From positions 1,178,001 through 1,242,000 of the forward strand of contig NZ_CP149803.1 in assembly GCF_037943105.1 (NCBI RefSeq): a stretch of 64,000 bases of DNA, given 5' to 3'. Each line of letters begins with the position of its first letter. Position 1 is the first letter of the stretch. The DNA is from Pseudomonas sp. TMP9. GTDB taxonomy: Bacteria > Pseudomonadota > Gammaproteobacteria > Pseudomonadales > Pseudomonadaceae. Of the stretch, positions 18,992 through 27,590 are shown one piece after another. Made by a program: the position numbers and the translations under genes. Below the pieces are notes generated by a model, which was not told the origin of the DNA, did no database searches, and worked only from the letters and a program-made list of their open reading frames with translations.

Positions 18992-19744
18992 ATGCTCAAC
19001 GCGCGTTTGATACGTCTCGATGACCAAGCCCATGAACACACCCACGACCATCATCAGTTGGTGTTGTCGTTGGCTGGGCGCGCTGAGTTTGAGGTTAATG
19101 GCCGGGGTGGTGAGGTGTGTCGCATGCGCGCCTGTCTGGTGCCAGGGGATGCAGACCATCAGTTCGCCGGTATGGGCGACAACCGCATGCTGATCATCGA
19201 TCTGGATGAGCAAGGCCTTTCCAGCGATGACCTGCAACTGCTAACCGGCTTGTTTGAAAAGCCACGTTATCCCCAGCTGGATGCCGATTTTCAGAATCTC
19301 CTCAGCTACGCCGGCGCCGAGCTGCAGCGTTACGGCGCTGATCCGCTGCTGGCGCGGGCGCTTGGCGGCGTCTTGCTGCGTGCCTTGCACCTGCGTTTGT
19401 TCGGCGAGCAACACGTGCGGGCCGTGGGCTCGCTGAACGTGGAGCGACTCGACCGCTATATCGCCGAGCACCTCGCGCGGCGTATCAGTGTGGCTGAACT
19501 GGCCCAAGTGGCTTGCCTGAGCCCCAGTCATTTCCATGCGCAGTTCAAAGACTGCGTCGGCCTGACGCCTCATCAATACTTGCTGAAAACCCGCCTTGAT
19601 CACGCGGCGCGATTACTGCGCGAGAGCACTTTGCCGCTTATTCGCATTGCTGAGGAGTGCGGCTTCTCCAGCCAGAGTGCGCTGACCACAGCCATGCACC
19701 GCTACCTTGGCCTAACCCCCAAGCGCCTGCGCGCTGCTAACTAA
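18992..19744 (+). CDS. AraC-family transcriptional regulator, PruR-like
   Basis: 250 residues. The N-terminal half is a cupin-type sensor (HEHTHDHHQLVLSLAGRAEFEVNG, then RACLVPGDADHQF). The C-terminal 100 residues contain two helix-turn-helix units, ISVAELAQVACLSPSHFHAQFK and LIRIAEECGFSSQSALTTAMHR, followed by GLTPKRLR. In P. aeruginosa a regulator of this kind (PruR) controls proline use and is encoded near putA and putP; putP lies 5.8 kb downstream here. The PruR identity is inference from that context. It may also control the cassette immediately downstream. Confidence 0.8.
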   Translation: MLNARLIRLDDQAHEHTHDHHQLVLSLAGRAEFEVNGRGGEVCRMRACLVPGDADHQFAGMGDNRMLIIDLDEQGLSSDDLQLLTGLFEKPRYPQLDADFQNLLSYAGAELQRYGADPLLARALGGVLLRALHLRLFGEQHVRAVGSLNVERLDRYIAEHLARRISVAELAQVACLSPSHFHAQFKDCVGLTPHQYLLKTRLDHAARLLRESTLPLIRIAEECGFSSQSALTTAMHRYLGLTPKRLRAAN

Positions 19745-19799
19745 ACGCTCCCTCTTCGACCCGCTGCGTCTTACCTGTACAAATGATTCAGCGGCGCAC

Positions 19800-19818
19800 G
19801 TTCACAGTGGGGGTGAAC
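19800..19818. repeat. Dyad upstream of the cupredoxin gene
   Basis: GTTCAC (19800-19805) and GTGAAC (19813-19818) form a 6-bp inverted repeat with a 7-base GC-rich loop, about 100 bases before the cassette's first start codon. Possible operator. No other clear promoter element was found in 19745-19915. Confidence 0.35.
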
Positions 19819-19915
19819 TTCTCCGCTTGGCCGGCTAAGCTGGGACCTACCGAGGCATTCACTGTGCCAGGCAAGGAAGCCGTGACAATCAAGTGTGCCC
19901 CCTTGAGAAGCCTTG

Positions 19916-20602
19916 ATGAGCCAGTACCTGCAAGTGTCGTTAGCGTTTTCGTTGCTGGGCGCATTGCTGCTCAGTGCCCCGTTGCAGGCAGCCGGCCTGC
20001 GCGCCGAACTGGTGGACAGCCAAGGCCAGCCTCTTGCTAATGGGGTGCTCAGCTTGCGCAGCCTGGCTGACCCGGCGGCTGTGTCGGCTACCGCCATCAT
20101 GGATCAACGCTTGCAGCAGTTTGCACCCACCGTGCTTGCAGTGCGCAGCGGTACCTCGGTGACGTTCCCTAACAGCGATAATATTCGCCACCACGTCTAT
20201 TCCTTCTCCTTGGCCAAGCGCTTTGAACTGCGCTTATACCAAGGCACTCCCAGTGAACCGGTGATCTTCGATAAACCCGGAGTGGTGGTGCTCGGCTGCA
20301 ACATCCATGACTGGATGGTGGGTTATGTCTATGTCACCGATGACCCGTGGTTCGCCGTCAGTGACGAACAAGGGCGGTTGAACCTCGATCAGTTGCCGCC
20401 GGGCCGCTACACAGCGAGTATTTGGCACCCGCAAGCACCGCAGATGCTGCCGCAAGCGGCGGGCGAGGTGCAGGTGACTGAGGCCGTCCTTGAGCAGCGC
20501 TTTACCCTGGCCACGCAGGCCCCCGCTGCTCAGGCCGCGCCGAGTGCGCCGGTGAGTGCTTTTGGTGATGCATTTAAGAAGGCTCGCGATGCTGCGCAAT
20601 AG
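19916..20602 (+). CDS. Exported cupredoxin-like protein (methylamine utilisation type)
   Basis: 228 residues from ATG 19916, with AGAAG six bases upstream. A signal peptide (about 1-26, ending LQAAG) indicates export. A plastocyanin-like fold is suggested by [20 protein letters not shown] and, 35 residues later, [17 protein letters not shown]. The first His, then Cys, His and Met, match type-1 copper ligands. A carboxypeptidase-regulatory-like segment ([21 protein letters not shown]) follows, and the tail is Ala/Pro-rich. Such proteins are often labelled methylamine utilisation proteins, but no mau genes are present, so that label should not be taken as function. Copper binding is inferred, not shown. 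The stop overlaps the next gene. Confidence 0.8.
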   Translation: MSQYLQVSLAFSLLGALLLSAPLQAAGLRAELVDSQGQPLANGVLSLRSLADPAAVSATAIMDQRLQQFAPTVLAVRSGTSVTFPNSDNIRHHVYSFSLAKRFELRLYQGTPSEPVIFDKPGVVVLGCNIHDWMVGYVYVTDDPWFAVSDEQGRLNLDQLPPGRYTASIWHPQAPQMLPQAAGEVQVTEAVLEQRFTLATQAPAAQAAPSAPVSAFGDAFKKARDAAQ

Positions 20603-22925
20603 TTTTCAGGCCCGCATTGCCGGCGTATTGGTCATGCTCTTGTTGGTTGTGATTGGTGCATTGTATGTGGCCGTGCAAGCGGCGACTGATGCGGCAGTAC
20701 GCAGCCAAGCGCGTGAGCAGCTGGATGTCGGTAGCTTAGTGTTTCAGCGGTTGCTCGAGATGCGCGGCCGGCAGTTGCATGATGCAGTGCAGGTGTTGGT
20801 TGCTGATTTTGGTTTTAAAGCTGCCGTGGCCAGTGCTGACGCGGAGACCATTCGCTCGGCGTTGGCCAACCATGGTGCGCGGATCAATGCCAGTGCAGTC
20901 ATGATGCTGAGCCTGGATGGCAATCTTGAAATCAGCACCGATCGACAGATCAGCGGCGAGACAGCCCAGCGCCTGAGCGTCGAAGTGATGCAGCGCCAGC
21001 GTGATGGCACGCAGATTTTCTTGATGCCGATTGCCGACAAAATCTATTTGCTGGTCCAAGCCACCGTCGCGGCGCCGTTGCCGATTGCCCGGGTGATGAT
21101 GGGCTTTCAGGTGGATGACGCCTTTGCCGCCGAACTGCGTGAATTGGCCCACTTGGACTTGACCCTCCTGGCAACCCAAGACGGTGTCGCCGATATCTGG
21201 ATCAGCACCCTGCCGCCGGCACAGCGTGAACAGCTACAAGGCAGCATGGCTGCGTTGCCGGATGATGCGGTGAGCTTGATCGGTGCTGAGTCCTATCTCA
21301 ATCAGACCTTGGTACTGGCCAGTGGCGACGGTTTTGCCGTGCATGCGCTGCTGCACAAATCCTTGAATCAAGCGCAGCAGGCCTTTGCGCCGCTGGATAA
21401 GAATATTCTGCTGATTGCCATGGCGGCACTGAGCGCTTCTCTGGGCGGCGCATTACTGCTGGCGCGCTCTGTGTCGCAGCCCGTGCAGCAACTGGCTGCA
21501 GTTGCCGAGCGGATACGCCAAGGGGATTATCAAGCCAGCTTGGATTTGCACCGCAGTGATGAATTGGGTCGCTTGGCCACGGCGTTTAAGGCCATGCAAC
21601 AGGGTATTGCCGACCGTGAACGACAGCTGGCGCACAACGCCTTGCATGACGCGCTCACCGAGTTACCCAACCGCACACTGGCGCTGGAACGCCTCGGCAG
21701 CGCCATCACAGCGCAGCGGCCTACGGCATTGTTGTACGTGGGCGTGGCGAATTTTCGCGCCGTCAATGAAAGCTTGGGGCCACAAGGCGGGGACGTGGCG
21801 CTGCAACAGCTGAGCGCTCGTTTACAGACGACCCTGCGCCCTGGTGACAGTGTGGCGCGGATTATTGGCGATGAATTTCTGTTGCTGCTGGAACATACCG
21901 ACACCGACGGTGCTGTAGGCATCGCTGATAAGGTTCAGCAGCTGCTGCTCAAACCGTTGCGGGTCGGCACCCAAGATGTCGTTATGGAATGCCGTATCGG
22001 TATTGCCAGCTACCCGGCGGATGGCAACGCGCCAGAAGAGCTGCTGCGTCGGGCGACCATCGCCATGCAGGACGCCGCCGGCACAGCCAGCAACCTGCAG
22101 GTCTACCAACGCGGCCGCGATGATGCTCAGCAGCGGCAGATCCGCTTGATTCGTGATTTGCGCCATGCCCCAGCCAGGGCCGAGCTGCAGTTGCACTACC
22201 AGCCCAAACTGGATATTGCCGACGGCCAAGTACGCCAGGCTGAAGCCCTGTTGCGTTGGCAACACCCTGAGTTGGGTATGGTTTCACCCGGAGAATTTAT
22301 TCCGTTAGCTGAGCGCAGCGGCAGCATCACCTTGCTGACCGCTTGGGTAATAGAGGAGGTCATGCGTCAATGGCGCGAATGGTCCGGGCGTGGCCTGCAT
22401 GTTCAGGTGTCGTTGAATATTGCCACCGAAGACCTGATTGACCCGCAGTTACCGGCGCGAGTCCGCGAATTATTAGTCAAGTATCAGGTGCCTGCTGAGC
22501 AGCTGATTTTTGAAATCACTGAAAGCGGGGTGATGCTCAATCCAGAGATCGCCCTGCAAGTGCTGCATGGCCTGCGTGAGTGCGGTATCAGCTTGTCGGT
22601 GGATGACTTTGGTACGGGTTACTCGTCCCTGGCCCAGCTCAAGCGCATGCCGGTGCAGGAGTTGAAGATCGATCAATCGTTTATCCGTGATCTGGACGAC
22701 GCCAGTGAGGATGCGGTGATCGTGCGTTCAACTATCGAAATGAGCCACAGCTTGGGTCTTAAAGTAGTGGCTGAAGGGGTTGAGTTGGAGCGCAGCTTGC
22801 AGCTGCTGGCGCGCTGGAACTGCGACACCGCGCAGGGCTACCTAATTAGCCGGCCATTGGCGGCGCAAGCGTTTGAAACCTGGATGGCGCAGCGTGCGGA
22901 CGCCGCCACAAGCGCGGTGCAGTGA
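20589..22925 (+). CDS. Membrane sensor with degenerate GGDEF and intact EAL domain
   Basis: 778 residues from ATG 20589, inside the end of the cupredoxin gene. Order: membrane helix (about 9-30), periplasmic sensor of about 240 residues, second helix (about 272-294), HAMP, GGDEF-like domain, EAL domain. The GGDEF motif reads IGDEF, and the usual metal-binding DLD before FK is VAN, so cyclase activity is unlikely. The EAL part keeps [35 protein letters not shown] and VVAEGVE, so c-di-GMP phosphodiesterase activity is expected. It probably converts a periplasmic signal, perhaps from its cupredoxin or haemoglobin neighbours, into c-di-GMP breakdown. Overlap on both sides implies an operon. Confidence 0.9.
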   Translation: MLRNSFQARIAGVLVMLLLVVIGALYVAVQAATDAAVRSQAREQLDVGSLVFQRLLEMRGRQLHDAVQVLVADFGFKAAVASADAETIRSALANHGARINASAVMMLSLDGNLEISTDRQISGETAQRLSVEVMQRQRDGTQIFLMPIADKIYLLVQATVAAPLPIARVMMGFQVDDAFAAELRELAHLDLTLLATQDGVADIWISTLPPAQREQLQGSMAALPDDAVSLIGAESYLNQTLVLASGDGFAVHALLHKSLNQAQQAFAPLDKNILLIAMAALSASLGGALLLARSVSQPVQQLAAVAERIRQGDYQASLDLHRSDELGRLATAFKAMQQGIADRERQLAHNALHDALTELPNRTLALERLGSAITAQRPTALLYVGVANFRAVNESLGPQGGDVALQQLSARLQTTLRPGDSVARIIGDEFLLLLEHTDTDGAVGIADKVQQLLLKPLRVGTQDVVMECRIGIASYPADGNAPEELLRRATIAMQDAAGTASNLQVYQRGRDDAQQRQIRLIRDLRHAPARAELQLHYQPKLDIADGQVRQAEALLRWQHPELGMVSPGEFIPLAERSGSITLLTAWVIEEVMRQWREWSGRGLHVQVSLNIATEDLIDPQLPARVRELLVKYQVPAEQLIFEITESGVMLNPEIALQVLHGLRECGISLSVDDFGTGYSSLAQLKRMPVQELKIDQSFIRDLDDASEDAVIVRSTIEMSHSLGLKVVAEGVELERSLQLLARWNCDTAQGYLISRPLAAQAFETWMAQRADAATSAVQ

Positions 22926-22927
22926 GC

Positions 22928-23785
22928 ATGAAAAACCTGTTCAGCGGTATGGTTTTATTACTCGGGCTATTAGCCAATTGGGCGTGGGCTGACGGCCGTT
23001 TGCTTGCCACTGGTGGTGCCAGCAGTATTGAAGGTGCTGCGGGTGGCGGGATCACGCCTTGGGCTGTGCTGGCCGGTTATGGTGAGCGCGGTGAGTGGGG
23101 CGCGGACGTTTTCGCCACGCGGGTGCAAAGCGCTGACTATCGCTTGGATGTGGCCGGCATTAGCGCAGCGTTTGATAACCGTATCGAGCTGTCTTACGCG
23201 CGCCAGCGCTTGGACCTCAGCACGCTAGCGCGCAACCTGAGCCTGCCAGAAAGCAGCTTAAGCCAAGATATTTTTGGTCTCAAAGTGCGCCTATTTGGCG
23301 ACCTGATCTACGACCAGCTGCCGCAGGTGTCAGTGGGCATTCAGCACAAACGGCAGAAAGATTTCCCGATTCCCAGCCTGATTGGCGCGCAGCGCAGCGA
23401 AGACACTGAAGGCTATATCAGCGCCAGTCGACTGATCCTTGGCGGCGCTTTTGGCTACAACTTGCTGCTTAACGGCGGCCTGCGCTATAGCCGGGCCAAC
23501 GAGCTGGGCCTGTTGGGTTTTGGTGGTGATCGCCGGGATCGTCACTCGGTGCTTAAAGAAGGTTCAGTGGCTGTGTTGTTCAACCCACGTTGGGCGCTGG
23601 GGGTGGAATACCGCGAGAAGCCCGACAATTTAAGCTTTGCCGGGGAGAGTGACTGGGCCGATCTGTTTCTGGGCTACTTCCCCAACAAGCATGTCGCGCT
23701 GGTGCTGGCCTATGCACGCCTGGGTGAAATCGCCACGCTGGATAATCAGGACGGTGTTTATCTGTCCGTACAGGGGAGTTTCTGA
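22928..23785 (+). CDS. DUF3034 family exported protein, probable outer-membrane barrel
   Basis: 285 residues from ATG 22928; GTG 22922, overlapping the preceding stop, is an in-frame alternative. The signal peptide ends WAWAD. The rest alternates polar and hydrophobic residues in repeated short strands (for example GYNLLLNGGLRYSRANELG and WALGVEYREK), and the protein ends in Phe, all typical of an outer-membrane beta-barrel. It fits DUF3034, a family of unknown function. It may be a pore or scaffold for the exported cupredoxin and the haemoglobin lipoprotein encoded on either side. Barrel topology is inference. Confidence 0.75.
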   Translation: MKNLFSGMVLLLGLLANWAWADGRLLATGGASSIEGAAGGGITPWAVLAGYGERGEWGADVFATRVQSADYRLDVAGISAAFDNRIELSYARQRLDLSTLARNLSLPESSLSQDIFGLKVRLFGDLIYDQLPQVSVGIQHKRQKDFPIPSLIGAQRSEDTEGYISASRLILGGAFGYNLLLNGGLRYSRANELGLLGFGGDRRDRHSVLKEGSVAVLFNPRWALGVEYREKPDNLSFAGESDWADLFLGYFPNKHVALVLAYARLGEIATLDNQDGVYLSVQGSF

Positions 23786-23787
23786 GC

Positions 23788-24207
23788 ATGCGCAGCCTGC
23801 TGCTGATGATGTTTATCACCCTAACAGCGTGCGTCCAACAGCCGCCTAAAGATGACAGCCTCTACCGTGACTTAGGCGAGCAGGCCGGGATTACCCGTAT
23901 CATCGAGGGCATGCTGCTGAATATCGCCGGTGATCCGCGCATCGTTCGGCATTTCGAGAGCATCGATATCGTGCGCCTGCGCGATAAGCTGGTTGAGCAA
24001 GTCTGCGTTGAAGCCGGTGGTCCCTGCACCTACACCGGCGACAGCATGGAGGAAAGCCACAAGGGCCAAAACCTCACGCCGAGCGATTTCAACGCCTTGG
24101 TTGAGAACTTGCAGGCGGCCATGAGTAGCCAGGGCGTGGCCATGCCCGCGCAGAACCGCCTGCTGGCACGCCTTGCGCCCATGCGCGCGCAGATAATCTA
24201 CCGTTAA
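23788..24207 (+). CDS. Group 1 truncated haemoglobin, lipoprotein form
   Basis: 139 residues. Residues 1-15 form a lipoprotein signal with lipobox LTAC (Cys15), so the haem protein should sit in the envelope, unlike most truncated haemoglobins, which are cytoplasmic. The globin part shows YRDLGEQAGITRIIEG, GDPRIVRHFESID, and the proximal-histidine segment MEESHKGQNLTPSDF (His91). Where family members carry Phe-Tyr at B9-B10, this protein has Met-Leu, so the usual ligand-stabilising TyrB10 appears to be Leu43. Two cysteines, 73 and 80, flank a GGP turn. It is the last gene of the cassette, 2 bases after DUF3034. Confidence 0.85.
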   Translation: MRSLLLMMFITLTACVQQPPKDDSLYRDLGEQAGITRIIEGMLLNIAGDPRIVRHFESIDIVRLRDKLVEQVCVEAGGPCTYTGDSMEESHKGQNLTPSDFNALVENLQAAMSSQGVAMPAQNRLLARLAPMRAQIIYR

Positions 24208-24216
24208 AAGGCAGTT

Positions 24217-25074
24217 TCAGCGCAAGGTCTGAGCAATCGCCAAAATATCGGCGCGGTGGTTACTCAGCAGGCTGAGCTCGCCGTTGTCATCGATATGATC
24301 CTGCGGCGCTATTAGCTTTTGATAGGCCGCGAGCTCCTGCAGGGGTGGCAGTTGAGCCTCTGTGCCCTGTGCCTTGCTCACGTGATAAAGCGCCAAGTTA
24401 ACCATGTCCAGTAATTGCAGCTTGTGCCCTGGGCTGGAGTGCCAATTGCCCGTGTTACGGATGATTTCGATGTAGTTGTCATCCACTGACCATTTCTTCA
24501 GCACGATAATGCCGAGTGATTGGCTGTATTCGCTGCACAGCTTGTCATACAGCTCGCTGGAGGGCGTCACGCTGTCATTACGAAACGCCGAGAGTACGGC
24601 CAGAGAGCCCACCTCACTGAGCAGGCTGGCCAGCAGGGCGTGTTCTGCCGTCACAGTGCCAAGCAAGCCCGCGAGCATGGCGCAGGTGCTGGCCTTAATG
24701 ACTAAGCGCTCCCATGCCTGCACAAATAATTTTTTATGCCCAGCGCTGTGCAGGGTAAACAGGCTTTTGACGCTGTGTACCATGGTAATCCGACCTACTT
24801 CAGCCATGCCGAGCCGGCTGACCACGTCAAGCAGCGTTTTCGGTGCCATGGTCTGACGAAATAAGGCACTGGATGCATGTTTCATCAGCAGGGCGCTGAG
24901 CGCCGGGTCACGGCTGATCAAGCGCGCTAGGGCCGTAAGCGAGATGGCTGGATCACTCAGAGCGCGGCGTATATCCAAGGTAATGGTGGGTAAGCTGGGC
25001 AATTGTTCCTCGCCCTGCATTAACTGCGAAACCAAGGTCCGGTAGATTGAATAATCGGATGTTGCGCTCTGCAA
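24217..25074 (-). CDS. HDOD domain protein, convergent with the cassette
   Basis: 285 residues with an HDOD domain over about residues 22-215 (QLPSLPTITLDIRRALSDP, ISRDPALSALLMKHASSA, VVSRLGMAEVGRI). The catalytic HD pair of true HD phosphohydrolases is not evident (AEHALLASLLSEVG). It is the second HDOD gene of the window and only distantly similar to that at 1297-2133. It converges on the truncated-haemoglobin gene with 9 bases between stop codons, so the two transcripts must overlap. Function unknown; signalling is likely. Confidence 0.82.
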   Translation of the reverse strand: MQSATSDYSIYRTLVSQLMQGEEQLPSLPTITLDIRRALSDPAISLTALARLISRDPALSALLMKHASSALFRQTMAPKTLLDVVSRLGMAEVGRITMVHSVKSLFTLHSAGHKKLFVQAWERLVIKASTCAMLAGLLGTVTAEHALLASLLSEVGSLAVLSAFRNDSVTPSSELYDKLCSEYSQSLGIIVLKKWSVDDNYIEIIRNTGNWHSSPGHKLQLLDMVNLALYHVSKAQGTEAQLPPLQELAAYQKLIAPQDHIDDNGELSLLSNHRADILAIAQTLR

Positions 25075-25508
25075 TACACACCTCCATGTTGGGCGCAGGC
25101 AGTCTAAATAGGCACTGTGCGGGTAAGCTGGGGCAGTAGGCTACCGCAGCACCTACAGTTTGCGCCTTAAACCAGCGGTTAGCGGAAGTTCCTTGCTTGG
25201 AGGGTTTTGCAAAAACTCCAGAGTATTTTGTAAGAAGCGAGTCGGCTTATGCCACTAAATTGCTTTTTAAGATTCGCGTGGCACGCAAGTGCAGGCCATT
25301 TCTTGGGTTGTGCAGGCGAGCCTGCGCTAAAACTATTAGCCAGTATCTGTCGCACGGGGCGGTCGCTCATGTGGCAGGCTAGGCTTAGCTGTGTGTTACG
25401 CCATTAGTGTGCGCGCGTTTGGCGAGTGGTTTCAAAGCAGTGATCGCGAGCAGTGGTCGCTTTTAATTAGAGTCACGGTTCGATCCGTGCCAACACGAGA
25501 ACAATAAT
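25075..25508. other. 434-base intergenic region before putP
   Basis: No credible gene. It must hold the promoters of the divergent HDOD gene and of putP. Visible structure: GCAGGC-GA-GCCTGC dyad at 25312-25325, and CACGGTTCGATCCGTG near 25483-25498, which pairs CACGG with CCGTG and resembles a tRNA T-arm but with a 6-base loop. No full tRNA can be folded. A weak purine-rich GAGAAC lies before the putP ATG. Confidence 0.5.
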
Positions 25509-26999
25509 ATGAATGAGCAAAACGTTTTTGTTGTGGGGGTGACCTTTACGGTCTACCTCGCCTTGATGCTGTGGTTGGGCCTTGTGGCTTACAAGCGCAC
25601 CAGCAACCTGTCTGACTACATTTTGGGGGGGCGTTCGATCGGCCCGACCACCGCCGCATTGTCAGCGGGCGCGTCCGACATGAGTGGCTGGCTGTTGCTG
25701 GGTTTGCCTGGCTACGCCCTGGTCGCCGGCTTTGAAGCCACTTGGATCGCTGTCGGCCTGCTAGCGGGTACTTGGTTAAACTGGCTCTTCGTCGCCCAGC
25801 GCCTGCGCATTTATTCGCACACGGCCAATGACTCGGTGACCATGCCGTCCTACTTCGAGAATCGGTTCAACGACAAATCCCGTGCCCTGCGTGTGGTTTC
25901 GGCGTTAATCATTCTGACTTTCTTCTTGTTCTACACCAGCTCTGGCCTGGTGGCATCCGGCAAGCTGTTCGAAACCGTGTTTGGCCTTGACTATAAAATC
26001 GCCGTGATCGTCGGCACCTTAGCGGTGGTCTCCTACACCTTGTTCGGTGGCTTCCTCGCGGTAGCCTGGACCGATGTGGTGCAGGGCTTGTTGATGGCTG
26101 CTGCATTGGTGTTAGTGCCGGTTTTCGCGCTCAACGCGGTGGGCGGCTTCGAAGCGGCGCACCTGGCCATCGCCACGAAAAACCCTGAGCTGCTGACCTT
26201 CTTCAACGACGCCAAGGGCCAGCCGTTGGGTATTATCGCCATTCTTTCGCTGCTCGGCTGGGGCCTTGGCTACTTTGGTCAACCGCACATCCTTGCGCGC
26301 TTCAAAGCGATTTCTAATGACAAAGATATTCCTACAGCCCGCCGTATTGCGGTCAGCTGGACCGCGCTGACCCTAGTTGCTGCGCTGTCCATTGGCTGGG
26401 TAGCTTTGGGTTATTTAGAAACGGATCTGGCTGATGCTGAGACCGTGTTTATGGTGCTGGTCAACAGCCTGTTCCACCCCGTAGTGGCTGGTATTCTGAT
26501 GGCCGCCGTGTTGGCTGCGATCATGTCCACCGCCGACTCGCAGTTGCTGGTGAGCTCCTCTGCATTGGCAGAAGACTTCTATAAAGCCATCCTGAAAAAA
26601 GATGCGGGTGATGCTGAGCTGGTATGGATTGGCCGTGGCGCGGTGGTGCTGATTGCCATTATTGCTCTGGTCTTAGCGATGAACCCGGACAACACCGTGC
26701 TGGGCTTAGTGTCCTATGCCTGGGCTGGCTTCGGCGCTGCCTTTGGTCCGGCCATCCTGTTGTCGTTGTACTGGAAGCGCATGAACCGTAACGGCGCTCT
26801 GGCCGGCATCATCTTGGGTGGTTTGACTGTGGTGGTCTGGAAGCAGCTGTCTAGCCTTGGCGGTGTGTTTGGTCTTTACGAAATCATCCCCGGCTTTATC
26901 TTGGCAAGCATTGCCATCATCGTCGTCAGCTTGATGACTAAAGAGCCTGAAGCTGCGTTGCAGGCGCAGTTCGATGAGGTTAAGCGCAAGCTGGCCTAA
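25509..26999 (+). CDS. putP: Sodium/proline symporter PutP
   Basis: 496 residues, the usual length. PutP imports L-proline with Na+ across the inner membrane. It belongs to the sodium:solute symporter family, with about 13 membrane helices. Characteristic segments: SDYILGGRSIGPTTAALSAGASDMSGW near the N-terminus (given here only as a position, about residues 35-62), GYFGQPHILARFKA, and MSTADSQLLVSSSALAEDF, which supplies Na+-site residues. No putA adjoins it. It is transcribed alone and closed by a strong terminator. Confidence 0.94.
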   Translation: MNEQNVFVVGVTFTVYLALMLWLGLVAYKRTSNLSDYILGGRSIGPTTAALSAGASDMSGWLLLGLPGYALVAGFEATWIAVGLLAGTWLNWLFVAQRLRIYSHTANDSVTMPSYFENRFNDKSRALRVVSALIILTFFLFYTSSGLVASGKLFETVFGLDYKIAVIVGTLAVVSYTLFGGFLAVAWTDVVQGLLMAAALVLVPVFALNAVGGFEAAHLAIATKNPELLTFFNDAKGQPLGIIAILSLLGWGLGYFGQPHILARFKAISNDKDIPTARRIAVSWTALTLVAALSIGWVALGYLETDLADAETVFMVLVNSLFHPVVAGILMAAVLAAIMSTADSQLLVSSSALAEDFYKAILKKDAGDAELVWIGRGAVVLIAIIALVLAMNPDNTVLGLVSYAWAGFGAAFGPAILLSLYWKRMNRNGALAGIILGGLTVVVWKQLSSLGGVFGLYEIIPGFILASIAIIVVSLMTKEPEAALQAQFDEVKRKLA

Positions 27000-27082
27000 G
27001 CCATACATAGCCTGCGGTCCTGCGCAGGTAGCTTGCGAGCCAGTATTTTTGACTAATGCTCGCACGACTCACTCATACTTTG

Positions 27083-27116
27083 CCGGCCCACACTTTTTGT
27101 GTGGGCCGGTTTTTTT
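27083..27116 (+). terminator. Rho-independent terminator after putP
   Basis: CCGGCCCACAC-TTTTT-GTGTGGGCCGG is a perfect 11-bp stem followed by seven T residues, about 85 bases past the putP stop. Very strong. Confidence 0.95.
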
Positions 27117-27274
27117 ATGGGCAAACCATGGTGATTCTTCTTCGAACTATCGCCTTGCTACGTCAAAAATAGATCAGATAAATGTTAGGCCTAAAGAAAG
27201 TCTCGCTATCGATCAAGCGTGCGCTTGGCTATGGTGGTGCGTGTGTTCACTTAGGCTGCTCAAACAGGTTTTAC

Positions 27275-27496
27275 ATGACTCAATCATCTAATAATCCGCT
27301 GCATGGCGTCACCCTTGAGACCATTCTCATCGCCCTGGTTGCTCAGTTCGGGTGGGATGGTTTGGCGCAACGCATCGACATCCGCTGTTTTAAGAGCGAG
27401 CCGAGTATCAAATCCAGTCTGACTTTTTTGCGTAAAACGCCGTGGGCGCGGGAGAAGGTCGAAGCCCTGTTTATTCGCTCGCAACCGCGTAAATAG
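27275..27496 (+). CDS. VF530 (DUF2132) family small DNA-binding protein
   Basis: 73 residues from ATG 27275. [27 protein letters not shown] and [21 protein letters not shown] are hallmarks of VF530, a compact helical fold first solved from Vibrio and described as DNA-binding; function unknown. A longer reading from 27182 lacks family similarity. It lies alone between the putP terminator and the fliE promoter. Confidence 0.88.
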   Translation: MTQSSNNPLHGVTLETILIALVAQFGWDGLAQRIDIRCFKSEPSIKSSLTFLRKTPWAREKVEALFIRSQPRK

Positions 27497-27519
27497 GCGC
27501 TTAGAACCCGTTCAATAAG

Positions 27520-27536
27520 CTGGCACCCTTGTTGCA
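27520..27536 (+). promoter_or_regulatory. Sigma-54 promoter of the fliE operon
   Basis: CTGGCACCCTTGTTGCA matches the sigma-54 consensus TGGCACG-N4-TTGCW, with GG at 27522-27523 and GC at 27534-27535, exact 10-base spacing. In P. aeruginosa fliE is activated by FleQ/FleR with RpoN. The sequence AAGCGTCAAAA at 27557-27567, just downstream, recurs after the flhA promoter and may be a FleQ half-site. Confidence 0.88.
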
Positions 27537-27590
27537 ATACTTCTGCAAACGCCGCGAAGCGTCAAAAAACCGCGGCCTGTGGAGGTAATG

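Noticed and set aside
19916..20602. Methylamine-utilisation function for the cupredoxin-like protein
   Set aside because: No mau structural or maturation genes are present. The name reflects only domain similarity.
25478..25499. tRNA T-arm-like sequence GGTTCGATCC before putP
   Set aside because: The loop has 6 bases instead of 7, and no acceptor, D or anticodon arm can be found upstream. Probably chance.
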